The notes beneath the pieces are model-generated. The model searched no databases and was not told the origin of the DNA. It was given only the letters and a program-made list of their open reading frames with translations. A stretch of 64,000 nt of DNA from Streptomyces sp. WAC05374 (GTDB lineage Bacteria; Actinomycetota; Actinomycetes; Streptomycetales; Streptomycetaceae): contig NZ_SMNQ01000003.1 of NCBI RefSeq assembly GCF_004353505.1, positions 124,001 through 188,000 on the forward strand. The letters run 5' to 3'. This document shows positions 52,703 through 62,820 of the stretch, one piece after another. The position numbers and the translations under genes were made by a program. Every line of letters begins with the position of its first letter. Positions within the stretch are counted from its first letter, which is position 1.

Positions 52703-54505
52703 TCAGGCGTCTTCGGCGAGTTCCAGCCAGCGCATCTCCAAGTCCTCGCGCTGTGCGGACAGTTCCCGCAGCTCGGCGTCGAGTTTCGCCACCTTCTCGA
52801 AGTCGGTGGCGTTGTCGGCGATCTGGGTGTGCAGCTTGGCCTCCTTCTCGGAGACCTTGTCGAGCTGCCGCTCGATCTTCTGGAGCTCCTTCTTCGCGGC
52901 ACGGGCGTCGCCGGCCGACTTCTCCTTGGCGGGCGCGGAGGCGGCGGCCGGTGCGGGGGCGGCCGTCTCGATCATCCGCTGGCGCCGCTCCAGGTACTCG
53001 TCGATGCCGCGCGGCAGCATGCGCAGTGTGGCGTCGCCGAGGAGCGCGTACGTCTTGTCGGTCGTCCGCTCGATGAAGAACCGGTCGTGGGAGATGACGA
53101 CCATCGAGCCGGGCCAGCCGTCGAGGAGGTCCTCGAGCTGGGTGAGGGTCTCGATGTCGAGGTCGTTGGTCGGCTCGTCGAGGAACAGGACGTTCGGCTC
53201 GTCCATCAGCAGCCGCAGGAGCTGGAGCCGCCGGCGCTCACCGCCGGACAGGTCGCCGACCGGCGTCCACTGCTTCTCCTTGGTGAAGCCGAACTGCTCG
53301 CAGAGCTGGCCGGCCGTCATCTCCCGGCCCTTGCCGAGGTCGACCCGGTCGCGCACCTGCTGGACGGCCTCCAGCACCCGCAGCGTGGCCGGGAGTTCGG
53401 CGACGTCCTGCGACAGGTAGGCGAGGCGCACGGTCTTGCCGACGATGATCCGCCCGCCCGCCGGCTGCTTCTCGCCCTGGGTGGTGGCGGCGTCGGCGAG
53501 GGCGCGCAGCAGCGAGGTCTTGCCGGCGCCGTTGACGCCGACCAGGCCGATCCGGTCGCCGGGGCCGAGCTGCCAGGTCAGGTGCTTGAGCAGCATCTTG
53601 GGCCCGGCGTTGACGGTCACGTCCTCCAGGTCGAAGACGGTCCTGCCGAGGCGGGCGTTGGCGAACTTCATCAGCTCGCTGGTGTCGCGCGGCGGCGGCA
53701 CGTCGGCGATCAGCGCGTTCGCCGCCTCGATGCGGAAGCGCGGCTTGGAGGTACGGGCGGGGGCTCCGCGCCGCAGCCAGGCGAGCTCCTTGCGCATCAG
53801 GTTCTGGCGCTTGACCTCCTCCGTGGCGGCGATGCGCTCCCGCTCGGCGCGGGCGAAGACGTAGTCGGAGTAGCCGCCCTCGTACTCGTGCACCGTGCCC
53901 CGCTGGACGTCCCACATGCGGGTGCAGACCTGGTCGAGGAACCAGCGGTCGTGCGTGACGCAGACCAGCGCGGAGCGCCGCGCCCGCAGGTGCCCGGCCA
54001 GCCAGGCGATGCCCTCCACGTCGAGGTGGTTGGTCGGCTCGTCCAGGACGATCAGGTCCTGCTCGGCGATCAGCAGCTTCGCCAGCGCGATCCGGCGCCG
54101 CTCGCCGCCGGAGAGCGGACCGATGACGGTGTCGAGGCCCTGCGGGAACCCCGGCAGGTCCAGCCCGCCGAACAGCCCGGTGAGCACGTCGCGGATCTTG
54201 GCGCTGCCGGCCCACTCGTGGTCGGCGAGGTCCCCGATGACCTCGTGCCGGACGGTGGCGGCCGGGTCGAGCGAGTCGTGCTGGGTGAGCACCCCGATAC
54301 GCAGGCCACCGCTGTGCGTGACCCGCCCGGAGTCGGCCTCCTCCAGCTTGGCGATCATCCGGATGAGGGTGGTCTTGCCGTCTCCGTTGCGGCCGACGAC
54401 ACCGATCCGGTCCCCTTCGGAGACGCCGAGGGAGACGCCGTCGAGCAGGGCACGGGTGCCGTACACCTTGCTGACTGCCTCGACATTGACCAGGTTGACG
54501 GCCAT
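52703..54505 (-). CDS. ABC-F family ATPase (ribosome-associated type)
   Basis: 600 residues, no membrane helices. Two ATPase cassettes: Walker A GRNGDGKTTLIRMIA and GVNGAGKTSLLRALA, signatures LSGGERRRIALAKLL and LSGGERRRLQLLRLL, Walker B LIVLDEPTNHLD and VLFLDEPTNDLD. The inter-cassette linker (about 240-310, charged helix KRQNLMRKELAWLRRGAPARTS) is the P-site tRNA-interaction motif region. A C-terminal coiled coil (KKELQKIERQLDKVSEKEAKL) is Uup-like. It is probably a translation factor rather than a resistance gene. CAGGAGTGAA precedes the ATG. Confidence 0.92.
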   Translation of the reverse strand: MAVNLVNVEAVSKVYGTRALLDGVSLGVSEGDRIGVVGRNGDGKTTLIRMIAKLEEADSGRVTHSGGLRIGVLTQHDSLDPAATVRHEVIGDLADHEWAGSAKIRDVLTGLFGGLDLPGFPQGLDTVIGPLSGGERRRIALAKLLIAEQDLIVLDEPTNHLDVEGIAWLAGHLRARRSALVCVTHDRWFLDQVCTRMWDVQRGTVHEYEGGYSDYVFARAERERIAATEEVKRQNLMRKELAWLRRGAPARTSKPRFRIEAANALIADVPPPRDTSELMKFANARLGRTVFDLEDVTVNAGPKMLLKHLTWQLGPGDRIGLVGVNGAGKTSLLRALADAATTQGEKQPAGGRIIVGKTVRLAYLSQDVAELPATLRVLEAVQQVRDRVDLGKGREMTAGQLCEQFGFTKEKQWTPVGDLSGGERRRLQLLRLLMDEPNVLFLDEPTNDLDIETLTQLEDLLDGWPGSMVVISHDRFFIERTTDKTYALLGDATLRMLPRGIDEYLERRQRMIETAAPAPAAASAPAKEKSAGDARAAKKELQKIERQLDKVSEKEAKLHTQIADNATDFEKVAKLDAELRELSAQREDLEMRWLELAEDA

Positions 54506-54624
54506 TTCACTCCTGTGCAGGGGGACGGGTCGACCTACCAGGGTAGCCGCCGCGTCCGGTGCGGTAGCGTGCGGCGGTCGCACAGGGCGGGCGATGGCCG
54601 GTCGGGCTCAGGGGTGGGGTTGTC

Positions 54625-55272
54625 GTGGGGCGGTACGGGATGCTGCGGGGCGCCGCGGTGGCGGTGGTGGCGGGGGCGGTCCTGGCGGGGTGCTCGGCAC
54701 AGGTGCCCGAGGCGGAGCCCTCGGCCAAGGCGCCCGGGGCCACCGCGGCGACGGACGCCGCCGCCGAGCCGGTCAAGGGCACCGTGATCGGGGGCAAGGG
54801 GACGCCGTGCGTGCTGCCCGTGTCGTTCGAGACGGCGCCCGGGTGGACGGCGGAGAAGGTGACGGTCGCCGACGACCCCGACTTCGCCGAGCTGGCGAAG
54901 CAGGGCCCGGTCACCGTCGTCTGCGAGGTGGACGCCAAGCCCGCCGGGAACATCGGCTTCATCCGCGTCTGGGCGGGCGGCGACGCCGGGGCCGCGACGC
55001 CGCGTGCGGTGCTGGAGGCGTTCGTGCGCGCCGACAAGAACGCCTCGAAGGCCGTGTACGCGCAGACGAAGGCGGGCGCCCTGCCGGCCACCGAGGTGAC
55101 GTACACGGTCAGCGGCGAGTTCACCGACGGGCCCAAGCCGGAGCGGGCCTTCGCCGTCGCCACGCCCGCCGGCCCGGTGGTGGTGCATCTGGGCGGCCTG
55201 GACGCCGAGGAGCACAAGGCGATGCTCCCCGCCTACGAGCGGGCCAAGCGGACCGTCGCGCTCACCGGCTGA
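54625..55272 (+). CDS. putative secreted lipoprotein
   Basis: 215 residues from GTG 54625. Signal AAVAVVAGAVLAGC has lipobox LAGC (Cys near 23). The mature protein has a Pro/Ala/Thr linker and a compact domain: CVLPVSFETAPGWTAEKV, VTVVCEVDAKPAGNIGFIRVWAG (two Cys), ATPRAVLEAFVRADKNASKAVYAQTKAGALPATEVTYTV, PVVVHLGGLDAEEHKAMLPAYERAKRTV. This pattern recurs in Streptomyces lipoproteins of unknown role. Its TGA abuts the acyltransferase stop on the other strand (TGATCA). Confidence 0.83.
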   Translation: MGRYGMLRGAAVAVVAGAVLAGCSAQVPEAEPSAKAPGATAATDAAAEPVKGTVIGGKGTPCVLPVSFETAPGWTAEKVTVADDPDFAELAKQGPVTVVCEVDAKPAGNIGFIRVWAGGDAGAATPRAVLEAFVRADKNASKAVYAQTKAGALPATEVTYTVSGEFTDGPKPERAFAVATPAGPVVVHLGGLDAEEHKAMLPAYERAKRTVALTG

Positions 55273-56556
55273 TCAGGCGCGCCCCGCCCGCTCCACCAGG
55301 AGCCAGCCCGCCAGGGCCATGCCGACCGCCGCCGGGGCGGTGACGGGCACCGCGACCAGGAGCGCCGAGCGGCCCTCCAGCAGGCCGCCGAAGCCGACCA
55401 TCGACAGGCCCAGCACGCCGAACAGGCACAGCGTGATGCCGAGCGCCGCCATCGGCGACGAACCCGGCGCGCCGGCCGGGCGCGGCCCCGGCCGCTCGGC
55501 CGCCCGGAACACGGCGACCAGCAGGGCCGTCACCGCCGCCGCGGCCGCCAGCCGCACCGGCACCTGCGCCCACCAGGCGGCGGACGCCGGCTCCGGGAGC
55601 GGCACGTCCAGCGCGAGCATCGCGCCGTACACACCGAGCATCGCGGTCAGGTGCCACAAGAACGCCGTCATGGCGATGCCGTTCGCGGCGATGACCGCCC
55701 GCCACACGGCGGGGCGCCGCGCCAGCCGGGCGCCGGGGCCCCGCAGCAGTTCCACCGCGCCGACCAGCCACAGGCCGTGGCAGAGCAGCGCCAGTGTCGG
55801 CGGGGCCATGTTGGAGACCTTCTCGCCCGGCATGCCGACCATGGACAGCGGGTACGGGCCGAACGCCACCAGGGCGGCCGCCCCCGCCAGACCGCACACC
55901 GCCAGGGCGGCGGGCATCCGGATGCGGTCGTCCGCCCGCAGGAAGCCGAGCTGGTGCACGGCCAGCCACACGAAGGCGAAGTTCAGGAACTCGACGTACG
56001 GCACCCCGGCCGCGAACCGCGCCACGTCCACCAGGACCGCGCCCGCCACCAGGGCGGCGAACGCTCCCCACCCGTACCGCTCGTGCAGCCTCAGCAGCGG
56101 CGGGGTGAACGCCACCATCGCCAGGTAGATGCCGATGAACCACAGCGGCTGGGCCACCAGGCGCAGCGCCACGCCCGTCAGCCCGCCGTCGCCGCCCAGC
56201 ACCTGCACGGCGAGCGCGGCGGCCGTCCACACCGCGATGAACACCATCGTGGGGCGCAGCAGGCGCTGGAGCCGGGAGCGCAGGAAGCCCGCGTAGCCGG
56301 GGCGCGAGCGGTAGGACAGGGCGTGCGAGAAGCCGCCGACGAAGAAGAACACCGGCATGATCTGCAGTCCCCAGGTGAGGACCTGCAGCTCGGGCACGAC
56401 GGCCAGGAGGTTGCCGATGGAGCCGTCGGCGGTGACGGCGGCCATCAGCCAGTGCCCGAGCACCACGGTCGCCAGGGACGCGACCCGCAGCAGGTCGATG
56501 TACCGGTCGCGGGTGTCGGGGGTGCGGGCGGCGAGCTCCGAGACGGTGGTTGCCAT
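55273..56556 (-). CDS. acyltransferase 3 family membrane protein (OafA/YrhL type)
   Basis: 427 residues with ten or eleven hydrophobic helices. The start DRYIDLLRVASLATVVLGHW carries the family's catalytic region (RxxDxLRxxxxxxVxxxH-like, His39 near the end). QIMPVFFFVGGFSHALSYRS and FLRSRLQRLLRPTMVF are the next conserved parts (R-x10-R). Such proteins O-acylate surface sugars, lipids or antibiotics. It starts 48 bp after the ispE stop and may be the last gene of the rpf-rsmA-ispE run. It is tail to tail with the lipoprotein. Confidence 0.88.
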   Translation of the reverse strand: MATTVSELAARTPDTRDRYIDLLRVASLATVVLGHWLMAAVTADGSIGNLLAVVPELQVLTWGLQIMPVFFFVGGFSHALSYRSRPGYAGFLRSRLQRLLRPTMVFIAVWTAAALAVQVLGGDGGLTGVALRLVAQPLWFIGIYLAMVAFTPPLLRLHERYGWGAFAALVAGAVLVDVARFAAGVPYVEFLNFAFVWLAVHQLGFLRADDRIRMPAALAVCGLAGAAALVAFGPYPLSMVGMPGEKVSNMAPPTLALLCHGLWLVGAVELLRGPGARLARRPAVWRAVIAANGIAMTAFLWHLTAMLGVYGAMLALDVPLPEPASAAWWAQVPVRLAAAAAVTALLVAVFRAAERPGPRPAGAPGSSPMAALGITLCLFGVLGLSMVGFGGLLEGRSALLVAVPVTAPAAVGMALAGWLLVERAGRA

Positions 56557-56604
56557 GCCGGTACGGTCCCGGACGGGGCCGCACCGGCATCAGCGCTCTC
56601 GTAC

Positions 56605-57504
56605 TCAGGTGCGGATCTGAGTAGCTCCCGGCGCCGGGGAGGTGGCCACGCGGGCGGTGCGGCAGGTGCCGGAGGCGAGCAGGGCGCCGGCGACCGTGCG
56701 GGCCGCGTCCTCGTCCTTGACCAGGAACGCGGTCGTGGGCCCCGAGCCGGAGACCAGGCCCGCCAGGGCGCCCGCCTCCGTGCCGGCCGCCAGCGTGGCG
56801 GCGAGCGACGGGCGCAGGGAGAGGGCGGCGGGCTGGAGGTCGTTGGCGAGGGCGCCCGCCAGCGCGGCGGCGTCGCCGGTGCGCAGCGCGTCCAGCAGGG
56901 CGGGCGAGGCGGCCGGGGCGGGGACGTCCGTGCCGGCCGCGAGCCGGTCGAACTCCCCGTACACCGCCGGAGTCGACAGCCCGCCGTCGGCGACCGCGAA
57001 CACCCAGTGGAAGGTGCCGCCCACCTCCAGCGGCTCCAGCCGCTCACCGCGCCCGGTGCCGAGCGCCGCGCCGCCGACGAGGCTGAACGGCACGTCGCTG
57101 CCGAGCTCGGCGCAGATGTCGAGGAGTTCGTCGCGGGTCGCGCCCGTGCCCCACAGGGCGTCGCACGCCAGCAGCGCGCCGGCGCCGTCCGCGCTGCCGC
57201 CCGCCATGCCGCCGGCGACGGGGATGTCCTTGGCGATGTGGAGGTGGACGTCCGGTGCGATGCCGTGCCGGGCGGCGAGGGCGATCGCCGCGCGGGCGGC
57301 CAGGTTGGTGGCGTCCAGCGGCACCTGGCCGGCGTCCGGGCCGGAGCAGGTGATCCGCAGCTCGTCGGCGGGGGTCGCCGTCACCTCGTCGTACAGCGAG
57401 ACGGCGAGGAAGACGTTGGCCAGGTCGTGGAAGCCGTCCGGGCGGGCCGCGCCGACCGCGAGCTGGACGTTGACCTTCGCCGGGACTCGTACGGTGATGC
57501 TCAC
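56605..57504 (-). CDS. ispE: 4-diphosphocytidyl-2-C-methyl-D-erythritol kinase
   Basis: 299 residues, GHMP kinase of the MEP isoprenoid pathway. Motif 1: [23 protein letters not shown] (catalytic Lys-Asp pair). Motif 2: [20 protein letters not shown]. Motif 3: [15 protein letters not shown]. The usual LxVGxxRxDGYHxL appears here with Phe for Tyr. ATG 57504 overlaps the rsmA stop by 4 bp, the standard actinobacterial coupling. Confidence 0.95.
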   Translation of the reverse strand: MSITVRVPAKVNVQLAVGAARPDGFHDLANVFLAVSLYDEVTATPADELRITCSGPDAGQVPLDATNLAARAAIALAARHGIAPDVHLHIAKDIPVAGGMAGGSADGAGALLACDALWGTGATRDELLDICAELGSDVPFSLVGGAALGTGRGERLEPLEVGGTFHWVFAVADGGLSTPAVYGEFDRLAAGTDVPAPAASPALLDALRTGDAAALAGALANDLQPAALSLRPSLAATLAAGTEAGALAGLVSGSGPTTAFLVKDEDAARTVAGALLASGTCRTARVATSPAPGATQIRT

Positions 57505-58364
57505 GCTGACTTGGCCTCCGCGATGCGTGCGAACTCTTCCACGGTGAGGGCCTCGCCCCGCGCCTGCGGGGAGATCCCGGCGGCGACCAGTGCCGCCTCG
57601 GCGGCCGCGGGGGAACCGGCCCAGCCCGCCAGCGCGGCGCGCAGCGTCTTGCGGCGCTGGGCGAACGCCGCGTCGACGACGGCGAAGACCTCTGCCTTGG
57701 TGGCGGTGGTCCTCAACGGCTCGGCGCGCCGCACCAGCGACACCAGGCCCGAGTCGACGTTCGGGGCGGGCCAGAAGACGTTGCGCCCGATGGCTCCGGC
57801 GCGCTTGACCTCCGCGTACCAGTTGGCCTTGACCGAGGGCACGCCGTAGACCTTGTTGCCGGGCCGGGCGGCGAGCCGGTCGGCGACCTCCGCCTGGACC
57901 ATGACGAGGGTGCGCTCGATGGTGGGGAAGCGGTCCAGCATGTGCAGCAGCACGGGCACCGCGACGTTGTACGGCAGGTTCGCCACGAGCGCGGTCGGCG
58001 GCGGGCCGGGCAGCTCCTGGACGTGCATCGCGTCGGAGTGGACGAGCGCGAACCGGTCCTTCTTCGCCGGCATGCGGGCGGCGATCGTGGTGGGCAGGGC
58101 GCCCGCGAGCACGTCGTCGATCTCGACGGCGACCACCCGGTCCGCCGCCTCCAGCAGGGCCAGGGTCAGCGACCCGAGCCCGGGCCCGACCTCCACGACG
58201 ACGTCGTCGGGGCGAACCTCCGCGGTGCGGACGATGCGCCGGACGGTGTTGGCGTCGATGACGAAGTTCTGGCCGCGCTGCTTGGTGGGGCGTACGCCCA
58301 GCGCTGCGGCCAGTTCACGGATGTCGGCGGGGCCGAGGAGTGCGTCGGGCTCAGTGGTGCTCAC
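57501..58364 (-). CDS. rsmA: 16S rRNA (A1518/A1519-N6)-dimethyltransferase RsmA/KsgA
   Basis: 287 residues. It dimethylates two adenines in the 3' helix of 16S rRNA during 30S assembly. It has [36 protein letters not shown] (SAM motif I) and [18 protein letters not shown] (NLPY motif IV), followed by the C-terminal helical domain ([13 protein letters not shown]). The GTG start shares GTGA with the rpf stop. Confidence 0.95.
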   Translation of the reverse strand: MSTTEPDALLGPADIRELAAALGVRPTKQRGQNFVIDANTVRRIVRTAEVRPDDVVVEVGPGLGSLTLALLEAADRVVAVEIDDVLAGALPTTIAARMPAKKDRFALVHSDAMHVQELPGPPPTALVANLPYNVAVPVLLHMLDRFPTIERTLVMVQAEVADRLAARPGNKVYGVPSVKANWYAEVKRAGAIGRNVFWPAPNVDSGLVSLVRRAEPLRTTATKAEVFAVVDAAFAQRRKTLRAALAGWAGSPAAAEAALVAAGISPQARGEALTVEEFARIAEAKSA

Positions 58365-60274
58365 CGATACAGCCTACGGCCGCAGTGCGGCCACGGGCTC
58401 GACCCCCGCTGCACGTAGAGCTTCTTCGCCCGGTATGTCTGTTCGGCCGCGGGGGCGTCCTGCGGGACGCCGCTGCCGCCGAGGGAACGCCAGGTGCCGG
58501 GATCGAACTGGTACAGCCCGCCGTACGTGCCGGAGGAGTCCACGGCGTCCGGCCGTCCGCCGGACTCGCACTGGGCGAGGGCGTCCCAGTCGAGGTGGTC
58601 GGCCCCGGCGACGGAGGACGGCATGGGCTTGGTGCCGACCAGCACCCGCCGGTCGACCGGCTCCCGTACGACCTCCTCGGCGATCCTGCGGGGCCTCTGC
58701 TTGACGCCGTTGACCGTGCGCACGGCGTACGTGACCCGGCGCGAGCCCTGCCGCCCCTGGCGTTCGACGACCTCGGTGCCGGCGTACAGCGTCGGGTCCT
58801 CGACCTTCTCCACCTCGTACGGGATGGGCTCCTCGCGGACCTCCTTGCCCGCGGTGATCCGCATGACGGTGATCGTCTGCCCGTCGCGCGGGAAGCTGCC
58901 GAGCGGTACGGAGGTGGTGTCCTGGCCGCCGAGGACGATCCCCGCCTGGTCGACCGCCTCGCGGACGGTGGCGGCGTTGGTGCGGATGGTGCGCTCGCGG
59001 CCGTCGGCCATGAAGGTCACGGTGCGCTCGGTGCGCACGTCGAGCGCGAGGCCGCGCCGGGAGATGGCGGCGGAGCGGGACACGGAGAGGTAGGCGCCCT
59101 CGGCGCGGACGCCGAGCCCGCGCAGCGCCTCGCCGACCGTCCGCGCGGTGGTCCAGATGCGGCGGCGCTGCCCGTCCAGGGTGAGGGTGACGGGGCGGCC
59201 GTAGCGCAGGACGACCTCGTCGCCGGCGGCGAGCGCCTCGTGCGGCGCGGGCGCCACGAGGTCGTGCTCGCCGACGTCGAGGCCCTCGTCGGCGAGGAGC
59301 TCGGAGACGTCGTCGGCGAAGGTGTGCATGGTGCGTGGTACGCCGTCGACGCTGAGCCGCACGGCCTTGTCGTCGGCGACGAACGCGCTGGTGCCGCCGG
59401 CGAGGAACGCCACGACGAGGGCCTGCGGGACGAGCCGCCGCAGCCCCTCGGGCCCGCCCGCCCCGGCGGCCCTGCGGCGGCGGGCGGCGCGGCGGGCCTC
59501 CGCGCGCCCACCGGTGGCCACCGCCGGCAGGGTCGGCGCCCCGGGGTCGACACCGGGTCGTGCGGTGGTGGAGGTGGGGGTGCGGGGGTAGGTGGTACGG
59601 GGGGTGGGTGCGGGGGTACGGGCGCCGGGGGCGGGGGTGGGTGCGGGGGCGGTGCCGTGCATGGGGCCGGGCGCCATGGAGGTGGGTGTGGGGCCGGGCG
59701 CCATGGGGCTCTGCGCCGTAGGGCCGGGCGGCGTGTGGCCCGCCGCCATGGGGCCCTGCGCCATGTGGCCCTGGGCCATGGGGCCCGCCTCCGCAGGGCC
59801 CGCCGCCGTGGGGCCCGCCCATGTCGCGGTCGCCCCGGCCACCCCGGCCGTCCCCGCCCGGGTGGCGGACCTGGCTCGGGCGCGCGCCCCGGGGGTCTGG
59901 CGGGGCATCGCCCGGTACACGGCGACGGGCGCCGGTGCGGGGCCGGGCGGGGGCGCCGCCTCCTGGGCGGGCGCCGCGGGCGGGGCCGCCCCGGGCCCGT
60001 CCGGCGCCGGCGGCACGTCCCACGCCGCGTACCCGGCCGGCTCGTACGCCGCCCGCTCGTACCCCGCCGGGGCGTACGCCGCCTGGTCGTACCCGGCCTG
60101 CCCGGACCCGGCGGGCCCGTAGCCGTACCCCTCGTACCCGACCCCGTACCCGACCCCGTGCTCGACCCCGAACCCGGCCCCGTACGCGGGCGCGTGCTCG
60201 ACCGCCTCGTACCCCGCCACCGGCCCTCCGGCCGGGGCCGGAGCGGCGTGGTGACTGCCCTGGGAGTTGCTCAC
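58361..60274 (-). CDS. resuscitation-promoting factor, RpfB-like
   Basis: 637 residues. A cytoplasmic low-complexity region of about 250 residues (Gly/Tyr/Ala, then GPMA repeats), [10 protein letters not shown] and a single helix near 290 precede three DUF348 repeats (about 305-450), a G5 domain (about 470-550: [20 protein letters not shown]) and the Rpf lysozyme-like domain ([36 protein letters not shown]), with catalytic Glu in CESGG. It cleaves peptidoglycan during spore germination and growth. The long N-terminal tail is unusual. The SD before GTG is weak. It begins the rpf-rsmA-ispE unit. Confidence 0.92.
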   Translation of the reverse strand: MSNSQGSHHAAPAPAGGPVAGYEAVEHAPAYGAGFGVEHGVGYGVGYEGYGYGPAGSGQAGYDQAAYAPAGYERAAYEPAGYAAWDVPPAPDGPGAAPPAAPAQEAAPPPGPAPAPVAVYRAMPRQTPGARARARSATRAGTAGVAGATATWAGPTAAGPAEAGPMAQGHMAQGPMAAGHTPPGPTAQSPMAPGPTPTSMAPGPMHGTAPAPTPAPGARTPAPTPRTTYPRTPTSTTARPGVDPGAPTLPAVATGGRAEARRAARRRRAAGAGGPEGLRRLVPQALVVAFLAGGTSAFVADDKAVRLSVDGVPRTMHTFADDVSELLADEGLDVGEHDLVAPAPHEALAAGDEVVLRYGRPVTLTLDGQRRRIWTTARTVGEALRGLGVRAEGAYLSVSRSAAISRRGLALDVRTERTVTFMADGRERTIRTNAATVREAVDQAGIVLGGQDTTSVPLGSFPRDGQTITVMRITAGKEVREEPIPYEVEKVEDPTLYAGTEVVERQGRQGSRRVTYAVRTVNGVKQRPRRIAEEVVREPVDRRVLVGTKPMPSSVAGADHLDWDALAQCESGGRPDAVDSSGTYGGLYQFDPGTWRSLGGSGVPQDAPAAEQTYRAKKLYVQRGSSPWPHCGRRLYR

Positions 60275-60371
60275 GAGGCCGGGACCCTAGCGGAGGGGTG
60301 GTCACCCTCCAAAGCGATTCGACTACGCTGTGTCGCGCCGCTACTCTGGAAGGCCCCCTGCCCGTTATCGC

Positions 60372-61241
60372 TCAGTAATCAAATGCTCGCGCCGTGTTGA
60401 CGGCGATCGCGGTCGACATGGCCTCCTCGTCGATCCCCCGCACCGCCGCCATCGCCCGGACCGTGATCGGAACGAGATACGGCGCGTTGGGCCGTCCGCG
60501 GTACGGCACGGGCGTCAGGAACGGCGCGTCCGTCTCCACGAGCACGAGGTCCAGCGGGGCCACCGCGAGCGCGTCGCGCAGCGGCTGGGCGTTCTTGAAG
60601 GTGACGTTGCCGGCGAAGGACATGTAGTAGCCCGCCTCCGCGCAGATCCGGGCCATGTCGGCGTCGCCGGAGTAGCAGTGGAAGACCGTCCGCTCCGGCG
60701 CGCCCTCCTCGGCGAGGATGCGCAGCACGTCGTCGTGGGCCTCGCGGTCGTGGATGACCAGCGCCTTGCCGTGCCGCTTGGCGATCTCGATGTGGGCGCG
60801 GAAGGACCGCTCCTGGGCGGCCATGCCCTCAGGACCGGTGCGGAAGTGATCGAGGCCGGTCTCGCCGACCGCCTTGACCTCCGGCAGGGCGGCCAGCCGG
60901 TCGATCTCGGCGAGGGCGTCGTCCAGCGCCGCGTCGCCCCCCGCTTCCCGGGCGCCCTGACGGGACCAGCCGTCGGGGTCCCCGAGCACGATCCTCGGGG
61001 CCTCGTTAGGGTGCAGGGCGACGGCGGCGTGGACGTTGGCGTACGCGGCGGCCGTCTCCGCCGCCCAGCGGGAGCCCTTGAGGTCGCAGCCCACCTGGAC
61101 CACCGTGTCGACGCCGACGGCGGCGGCCTTGGCGAGGGCCTCCTCGACGGTGCCGGACTGCATGTCCAGGTGGGTGTGGGAATCGGCGACCGGCACCCCG
61201 AGGGGCTCGGGCAGCGGCGGCGGGGCGTCCTTGGAACTCAT
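60372..61241 (-). CDS. TatD family metal-dependent hydrolase (DNase)
   Basis: 289 residues, amidohydrolase-like TIM barrel. Metal ligands: VADSHTHLD (HxH), GETGLDHF (Glu/Asp), VIHDREAHDDVL (His), VFHCYSGD (His) and LVETDAPFLTP (Asp). TatD enzymes act as 3'-5' exonucleases in DNA repair or apoptosis-like DNA clearing. It lies directly upstream of rpf in the same direction, a common actinobacterial order. The 97-bp gap that follows contains GGAGGG/CCCTCC (60292-60310), a short hairpin. Confidence 0.92.
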   Translation of the reverse strand: MSSKDAPPPLPEPLGVPVADSHTHLDMQSGTVEEALAKAAAVGVDTVVQVGCDLKGSRWAAETAAAYANVHAAVALHPNEAPRIVLGDPDGWSRQGAREAGGDAALDDALAEIDRLAALPEVKAVGETGLDHFRTGPEGMAAQERSFRAHIEIAKRHGKALVIHDREAHDDVLRILAEEGAPERTVFHCYSGDADMARICAEAGYYMSFAGNVTFKNAQPLRDALAVAPLDLVLVETDAPFLTPVPYRGRPNAPYLVPITVRAMAAVRGIDEEAMSTAIAVNTARAFDY

Positions 61242-61281
61242 GCCCCGATCGTACGGAAGGGCGTACGGAAGGGGCCGGGGC

Positions 61282-61740
61282 CTACTTCCGGTGGAAGGCG
61301 TGGAGCAGGTCGGACAGGTGCCAGTGGTGCGGCTCCTTGGCCGGCGGCTCCCCGGCCGGTGCCTCCGCCGCGGGTTCCGCCTCCCCGGCCGGTGTCTCCG
61401 CCGTGCGTTCCGGGGCCGCGCGTTCCTGGCCGAGGCTCGGCCCGGCGGACCCGACGGAGCCCTTCGCCGGCTCGGCCTGGTGCTGGGCGAGCAGTTCGAG
61501 CACCGAGGAGACCTGGCCGGAGCGCATGATCCGGACGCGGTGCCGTCCGCAGTTCAGGCAGGTGGGGTTGGAGAGCGGTGACGGCACCCGGTGGCCGCCC
61601 GCCTTGTACACGACGAACTCATGGCCACTGATGTCGGTGTGGTGCTCGATGTCGTACGCCTGCTCCCAGCCGTACCCGCAGTTCATGCAGGCGAAGGCAT
61701 ATGCCTCGTGGCCGACCGGGGTGCTTGTGGTCTCGCTCAT
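61282..61740 (-). CDS. zinc-ribbon-like protein of unknown function
   Basis: 152 residues from ATG 61740 (AAAGGAG 6 nt upstream). Two CxxC knuckles, FACMNCGYGWEQAYD and PTCLNCGRHRVRIM, should bind one zinc. They flank a conserved middle (HHTDISGHEFVVYKAGGHRVPSPLSNP, given in two parts by position 35-62). A Glu/Pro/Ala linker leads to a C-terminal helix (HHWHLSDLLHAFHRK). I recall this as a conserved Streptomyces protein without an assigned role. It lies upstream of tatD, downstream of rsmI, in the same direction. Confidence 0.8.
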   Translation of the reverse strand: MSETTSTPVGHEAYAFACMNCGYGWEQAYDIEHHTDISGHEFVVYKAGGHRVPSPLSNPTCLNCGRHRVRIMRSGQVSSVLELLAQHQAEPAKGSVGSAGPSLGQERAAPERTAETPAGEAEPAAEAPAGEPPAKEPHHWHLSDLLHAFHRK

Positions 61741-61819
61741 GCCAGCTCCTTTCCACCGCACCAGTGGACGCCCTCACGGGCGGGAGTGCGCAGGCACCTG
61801 TCGAACAATGGACCGGTCT

Positions 61820-61831
61820 TGGGACGTCCCA
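61820..61831. promoter_or_regulatory. 12-bp perfect palindrome upstream of the zinc-ribbon gene
   Basis: TGGGACGTCCCA lies 80 bp before the ATG at 61740, between near-repeats GGACCGGTC (61809) and GGTCCGGTC (61852). Possible operator in the 128-bp gap below rsmI. Confidence 0.35.
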
Positions 61832-61868
61832 TGCCAAAAGGCCTGCCGCACGGTCCGGTCTTTGCCTT

Positions 61869-62768
61869 TTACGATAGTCCTTTACCGCTCGCGGAGCCTT
61901 CGGCAGCGGCGTTCTTTGCCGCGACGACGGCGTCGAACACCTCCCGCTTGGGCAGCCCCGCCTCGGCCGCGACGGCGGCGATGGCCTCCTTGCGGCGCTC
62001 CCCCGCCTCCTCGCGCACGCGCACCCGGCGCACGAGCTCGACGGCGTCCAGCTCGCCGGGGCCGGCCTCCGGCGCGCCCTCCACCACGACGGTGATCTCG
62101 CCGCGTACGCCCTCGGCCGCCCAGCGGGCGAGCTCGCCGAGGCCGCCCCGCTTGACCTCCTCGTAGGTCTTGGTCAGCTCGCGGCAGACCGCGGCCCGCC
62201 GCTCCTCGCCGAACACCTCCGCCATGGCGGCGAGGGTGTCGTCCAGCCGGTGCGGGGCCTCGAAGTAGACGAGGGTGCGCCGTTCGCCGGCGGACTCGCG
62301 GAGCCGGGAGAGCCGCTCGCCCGCCTTGCGCGGCAGGAAGCCCTCGAAGCAGAACCGGTCGACGGGCAGCCCCGACAGCGCCAGCGCGGTCAGCACGGCG
62401 GACGGCCCGGGCACGGCGGTGACCCTGATGTCCCGCTCGACGGCGGCGGCGACCAGGCGGTAGCCCGGGTCGGACACGGACGGCATGCCCGCGTCGGTGA
62501 CGAGCAGGACGCGCGCGCCGCCCGCGAGGGCCTCGACCAGCTCGGGCGTACGCGCGGACTCGTTGCCCTCGAAGTACGACACGACCCGGCCGGTCGTGTG
62601 CACACCGAGCGCCTGGGTCAGCCGGCGCAGCCGCCGGGTGTCCTCCGCGGCGACGATGTCGGCGGTCTCCAGCTCGGCGGCGAGGCGGGGCGGGGCGTCC
62701 GCGACATCTCCGATCGGGGTCCCTGCGAGTACGAGCGTTCCGGTCACCGTTCCTGTCACAGGTGCCAT
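61869..62768 (-). CDS. rsmI: 16S rRNA (cytidine1402-2'-O)-methyltransferase RsmI
   Basis: 299 residues; GTG 62759 is an alternative start closer to the family's N-terminus (LVLAGTPIGDVADAPPRL). Tetrapyrrole-methylase fold: VAAEDTRRLRRL, VSYFEGNE, VLLVTDAGMPSVSDPGYRLV, TAVPGPSAVLTALALSGLP, FEGFLPRKAGER, ELTKTYEEVKRG, GEITVVVEG. It methylates C1402 of 16S rRNA. It is divergent from the mannosyltransferase, with a 52-bp gap. Confidence 0.94.
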   Translation of the reverse strand: MAPVTGTVTGTLVLAGTPIGDVADAPPRLAAELETADIVAAEDTRRLRRLTQALGVHTTGRVVSYFEGNESARTPELVEALAGGARVLLVTDAGMPSVSDPGYRLVAAAVERDIRVTAVPGPSAVLTALALSGLPVDRFCFEGFLPRKAGERLSRLRESAGERRTLVYFEAPHRLDDTLAAMAEVFGEERRAAVCRELTKTYEEVKRGGLGELARWAAEGVRGEITVVVEGAPEAGPGELDAVELVRRVRVREEAGERRKEAIAAVAAEAGLPKREVFDAVVAAKNAAAEGSASGKGLS

Positions 62769-62820
62769 CCTCGCAGCCCGGACGGGCGACTCGCACAGGC
62801 GCGTTCCCTACGATGGCGCG

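Noticed and set aside
52703..54505. ABC-F gene as an antibiotic resistance determinant
   Set aside because: Linker and C-terminal coiled coil look like housekeeping Uup/Ett-type translation factors, and there is no biosynthetic cluster nearby.
60275..60371. Cyclic-di-AMP riboswitch before the rpf gene
   Set aside because: The gap is 97 bp, too short, and lacks the conserved riboswitch core.
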